A stretch of DNA of 40,809 nucleotides from Endozoicomonas sp. SESOKO1 (lineage in GTDB: Bacteria > Pseudomonadota > Gammaproteobacteria > Pseudomonadales > Endozoicomonadaceae). Location of the stretch: NCBI RefSeq assembly GCF_024606265.1, contig NZ_JAHHPP010000406.1:1-40809 (forward strand). Direction: 5' to 3'. The notes under the pieces were generated by a model. It was given only the letters and a program-made list of their open reading frames with translations, searched no databases and was not told where the DNA came from. Made by a program: the position numbers and the translations under genes. This document shows positions 39,253-40,809 of this stretch, in pieces. Each line of letters opens with the position of its first letter. The first letter of the stretch is position 1.

Positions 39253-40416
39253 ATGCATAGCTCTATTTCTTATGTTCAATTACAAGCAGATTCTGGTCGA
39301 CTCTCTTCAGTCCAGGATGTCACTATTTCCGAATCTGGTGCGTCAGGGCAGGCCTTCTTCCGTGGTGTTGCAGAAGCAGACTCTGTTCCATGTCCCATGC
39401 CTACAGATGAGATAACTGAAAACCACCTTCATCAGCCAGCGGTGCCATTTCATAATCCATTTCATGATTCCCGTTTTAAAAAAAGGTCGGTAGTCATCGT
39501 TGTCAACCATGCCATAAAAGATCATCCACTTCATTTACCGGTCAGGACAGAAGCACAGAATGATAACCCTGCTCCTGCCTATATTCCTGAAAATGAACGG
39601 TTTTCGATCCAGTCAATTTTGGGTTTAGGTCAATCATCCCCGCAAAACTCATCGGTTGTTGATAACAACCCTGGTCAGAAGTCTGACGAAAGTTGCTCAC
39701 TACCAATTCAACGTCAAAGTAATCGTTATCAGAATGACCCCGATTACGTAAAACGACTCAGACCCCGTCAAGGAAAGCACTGCCAGAGTGACCCCGATTA
39801 CCTGAAACGCCTCAGGCCCCGTCAAGGGAAGCGCTGCCAGAATGATCCCGAAAACATACAGCGCGAAAGGGAGCGCGTAATGGAGCGCAAAAAGGAGCTT
39901 GGCAAAGATCCCGCTTACGTTGAACGTCAAAGGGAGTACTATAGGAATTATTGCAAGAATAATCCCGCTTACGTAGAACGCAAAAAGATTCGTCAAAAGG
40001 AGCGCTACCAGAATGATCCTGCTTACGCACAGCGCCAAAGGGAGTACCAAAAAGAGCTTCGCAAAGATCCCGCTTACATTGAGCGTCAAAGGGAGTACTA
40101 TAAGAATTACCGCAAGAGTAATCCCGCTCACCTGGAACGCATTAAGACTCTTAAAAAGGAGCGCTACCAGAATGACCCCGCTTATGCACAGCGCGAAAGG
40201 GAGCGCGTAAGGGAGCAAATGAGGAAGCTTCGCAAAGACCCTGCTTACACCCTACGTGAAAGGAAGCGCCAAAGGGAGCGCTACCATAATGACCCTGCCT
40301 ACGCACAGCGCGAAAGGGAGCGCGTAAGGGAGCAAATGAAGAAACTTCGCAAAGACCCTGCTTACGCACAACGTGAAAGGGAGCGGAAAAAAGAGCTTCG
40401 CAAAAATCCCGCTTAA
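39253..40416 (+). CDS. DPAY-repeat protein, array copy 2 (expanded)
   Basis: A 387-residue paralogue of the preceding gene. The N-terminal module is closely similar (ISYVQLQADSGRLSSVQDV, AVPFHNPFHDSRFKKRSV, APAYIPENERFSIQSILGLG); the repeat region is about 100 residues longer. It begins with two RLRPRQGK-type units (NDPDYVKRLRPRQGKHCQ, SDPDYLKRLRPRQGKRCQ) and continues with about eight NDPAYAQRERERVREQ or KDPAYVERQREYYKNY units. The repeats differ between copies, which suggests unequal recombination. It ends NPA, stop. Confidence 0.75.
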   Translation: MHSSISYVQLQADSGRLSSVQDVTISESGASGQAFFRGVAEADSVPCPMPTDEITENHLHQPAVPFHNPFHDSRFKKRSVVIVVNHAIKDHPLHLPVRTEAQNDNPAPAYIPENERFSIQSILGLGQSSPQNSSVVDNNPGQKSDESCSLPIQRQSNRYQNDPDYVKRLRPRQGKHCQSDPDYLKRLRPRQGKRCQNDPENIQRERERVMERKKELGKDPAYVERQREYYRNYCKNNPAYVERKKIRQKERYQNDPAYAQRQREYQKELRKDPAYIERQREYYKNYRKSNPAHLERIKTLKKERYQNDPAYAQRERERVREQMRKLRKDPAYTLRERKRQRERYHNDPAYAQRERERVREQMKKLRKDPAYAQRERERKKELRKNPA

Positions 40417-40607
40417 GCATGGCAAAAAGGGAGCGCTACCAGCCCCCGCTTCTTACGCAGCTATTACTTATAACAATTCCACTTAATCATCAAAAATTCT
40501 TATGCCAGGCTACACCATATATTGAATGGGTTGTGTTAGAGGAGGAACTTTTAAAAGGGGATGTGATCATAAGCTATAGTTCAATAATTCAATAGCTCAA
40601 TAATTTA

Positions 40608-40809
40608 ATGCAAAGTCCTATTTCTTATGTTCAATTACAGGAAAATCCTGGTCAATTTTCTTCAGTCCGGGATGTCACTTTTTCTGAATCTGGTGCATCA
40701 GGGCAGGCCTTCTCCCGTGGTGTTGCAGAAGTAGACTCCATTCTATACCCCATGCGTACAGATGAGATAACTGAAAACCACTTTCAGCAGCCAACAGTGC
40801 TTTTTCATA
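40608..40809 (+). CDS. DPAY-repeat protein, array copy 3, cut by the window end
   Basis: ATG 40608 starts MQSPISYVQLQENPGQFSSV and continues in frame to the window edge, matching the N-terminal module of copies 1 and 2 (GQAFSRGVAEVDSI, MRTDEITENHF). The repeat region is outside the window. Confidence 0.8.
   Translation, partial: MQSPISYVQLQENPGQFSSVRDVTFSESGASGQAFSRGVAEVDSILYPMRTDEITENHFQQPTVLFH

Noticed and set aside
38700-40420. Possible CRISPR array because of regularly spaced repeats
   Set aside because: The repeats are coding (DPAY units in one frame), spacers are not unique, and there are no cas genes.

Overview
The window looks like a chromosome segment of a marine, animal-associated gammaproteobacterium. 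Endozoicomonas is my best guess, inferred from the gene mix (TusBCD, YccA, AzlCD, QmcA/NfeD, many low-complexity repeat proteins) and not proven. It has three blocks.

(1) 1-12060, host core. Contents: AzlCD amino-acid exporter; a large GH99-like glycosidase/glycan-binding protein without a signal peptide; a small membrane protein; a Na/Pi cotransporter with a coiled-coil partner; an NfeD/QmcA (SPFH) pair; a secreted oligopeptidase B; the tusDCB sulfur-relay genes; YccA (Bax inhibitor-1 family); and a tRNA-Ser(UGA). A truncated copy of the repeat-protein family found at the far right end sits beside qmcA.

(2) 12061-27274, a 15.2-kb integrated element. It lies in the 3' end of the tRNA-Ser gene and is bounded by a 17-bp direct repeat (12061-12077 and 27258-27274). 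Inside each end is a pair of GTTACCAC arm repeats with identical 12-bp spacing. All its genes read right to left: tyrosine integrase, serine recombinase, a Cys4 zinc protein, a ParB-like protein, and then a long operon. That operon runs from a short RHH-like protein through a 605-aa internal-virion-like protein, several small unknowns, a winged-helix protein and a KilA-N protein to a 1030-aa protein resembling the C-terminal part of T7 gp16 (the DNA-ejection protein). I see no capsid, portal, terminase, tail, lysis, polymerase or RNA polymerase gene. The element carries its own diverged tRNA-Ser(UGA). It is AT-richer than its flanks and almost free of GATC (2 sites by eye in 15.2 kb). It also contains a discrete 20-bp motif, two exact copies and one variant, lying upstream of its gene blocks on the coding strand and resembling promoters of T7-type RNA polymerases. 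Its long gene-free stretches are full of hairpins and short iterons. My main hypothesis is that this is an undescribed type of satellite of a T7-like podovirus which brings its own ejection proteins and responds to a helper's polymerase. A decayed prophage is the main alternative.

(3) 27275-40809. A complete type I restriction-modification locus (hsdM, hsdS, hsdR) with a YgjP-type metallopeptidase gene directly abuts the element. Then come an outer-membrane beta-barrel gene (with a decayed fragment of itself 0.9 kb downstream), a solitary HigA-type antitoxin, a coiled-coil protein, a probably frameshifted membrane protein with five 25-residue repeats, and a tandem array of three paralogous genes. 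The array proteins share an N-terminal module followed by highly charged DPAY repeats; the last copy runs off the window. This right end looks like a zone of recent duplication.

All family assignments rest on reading motifs and on memory of the families; no search was run.
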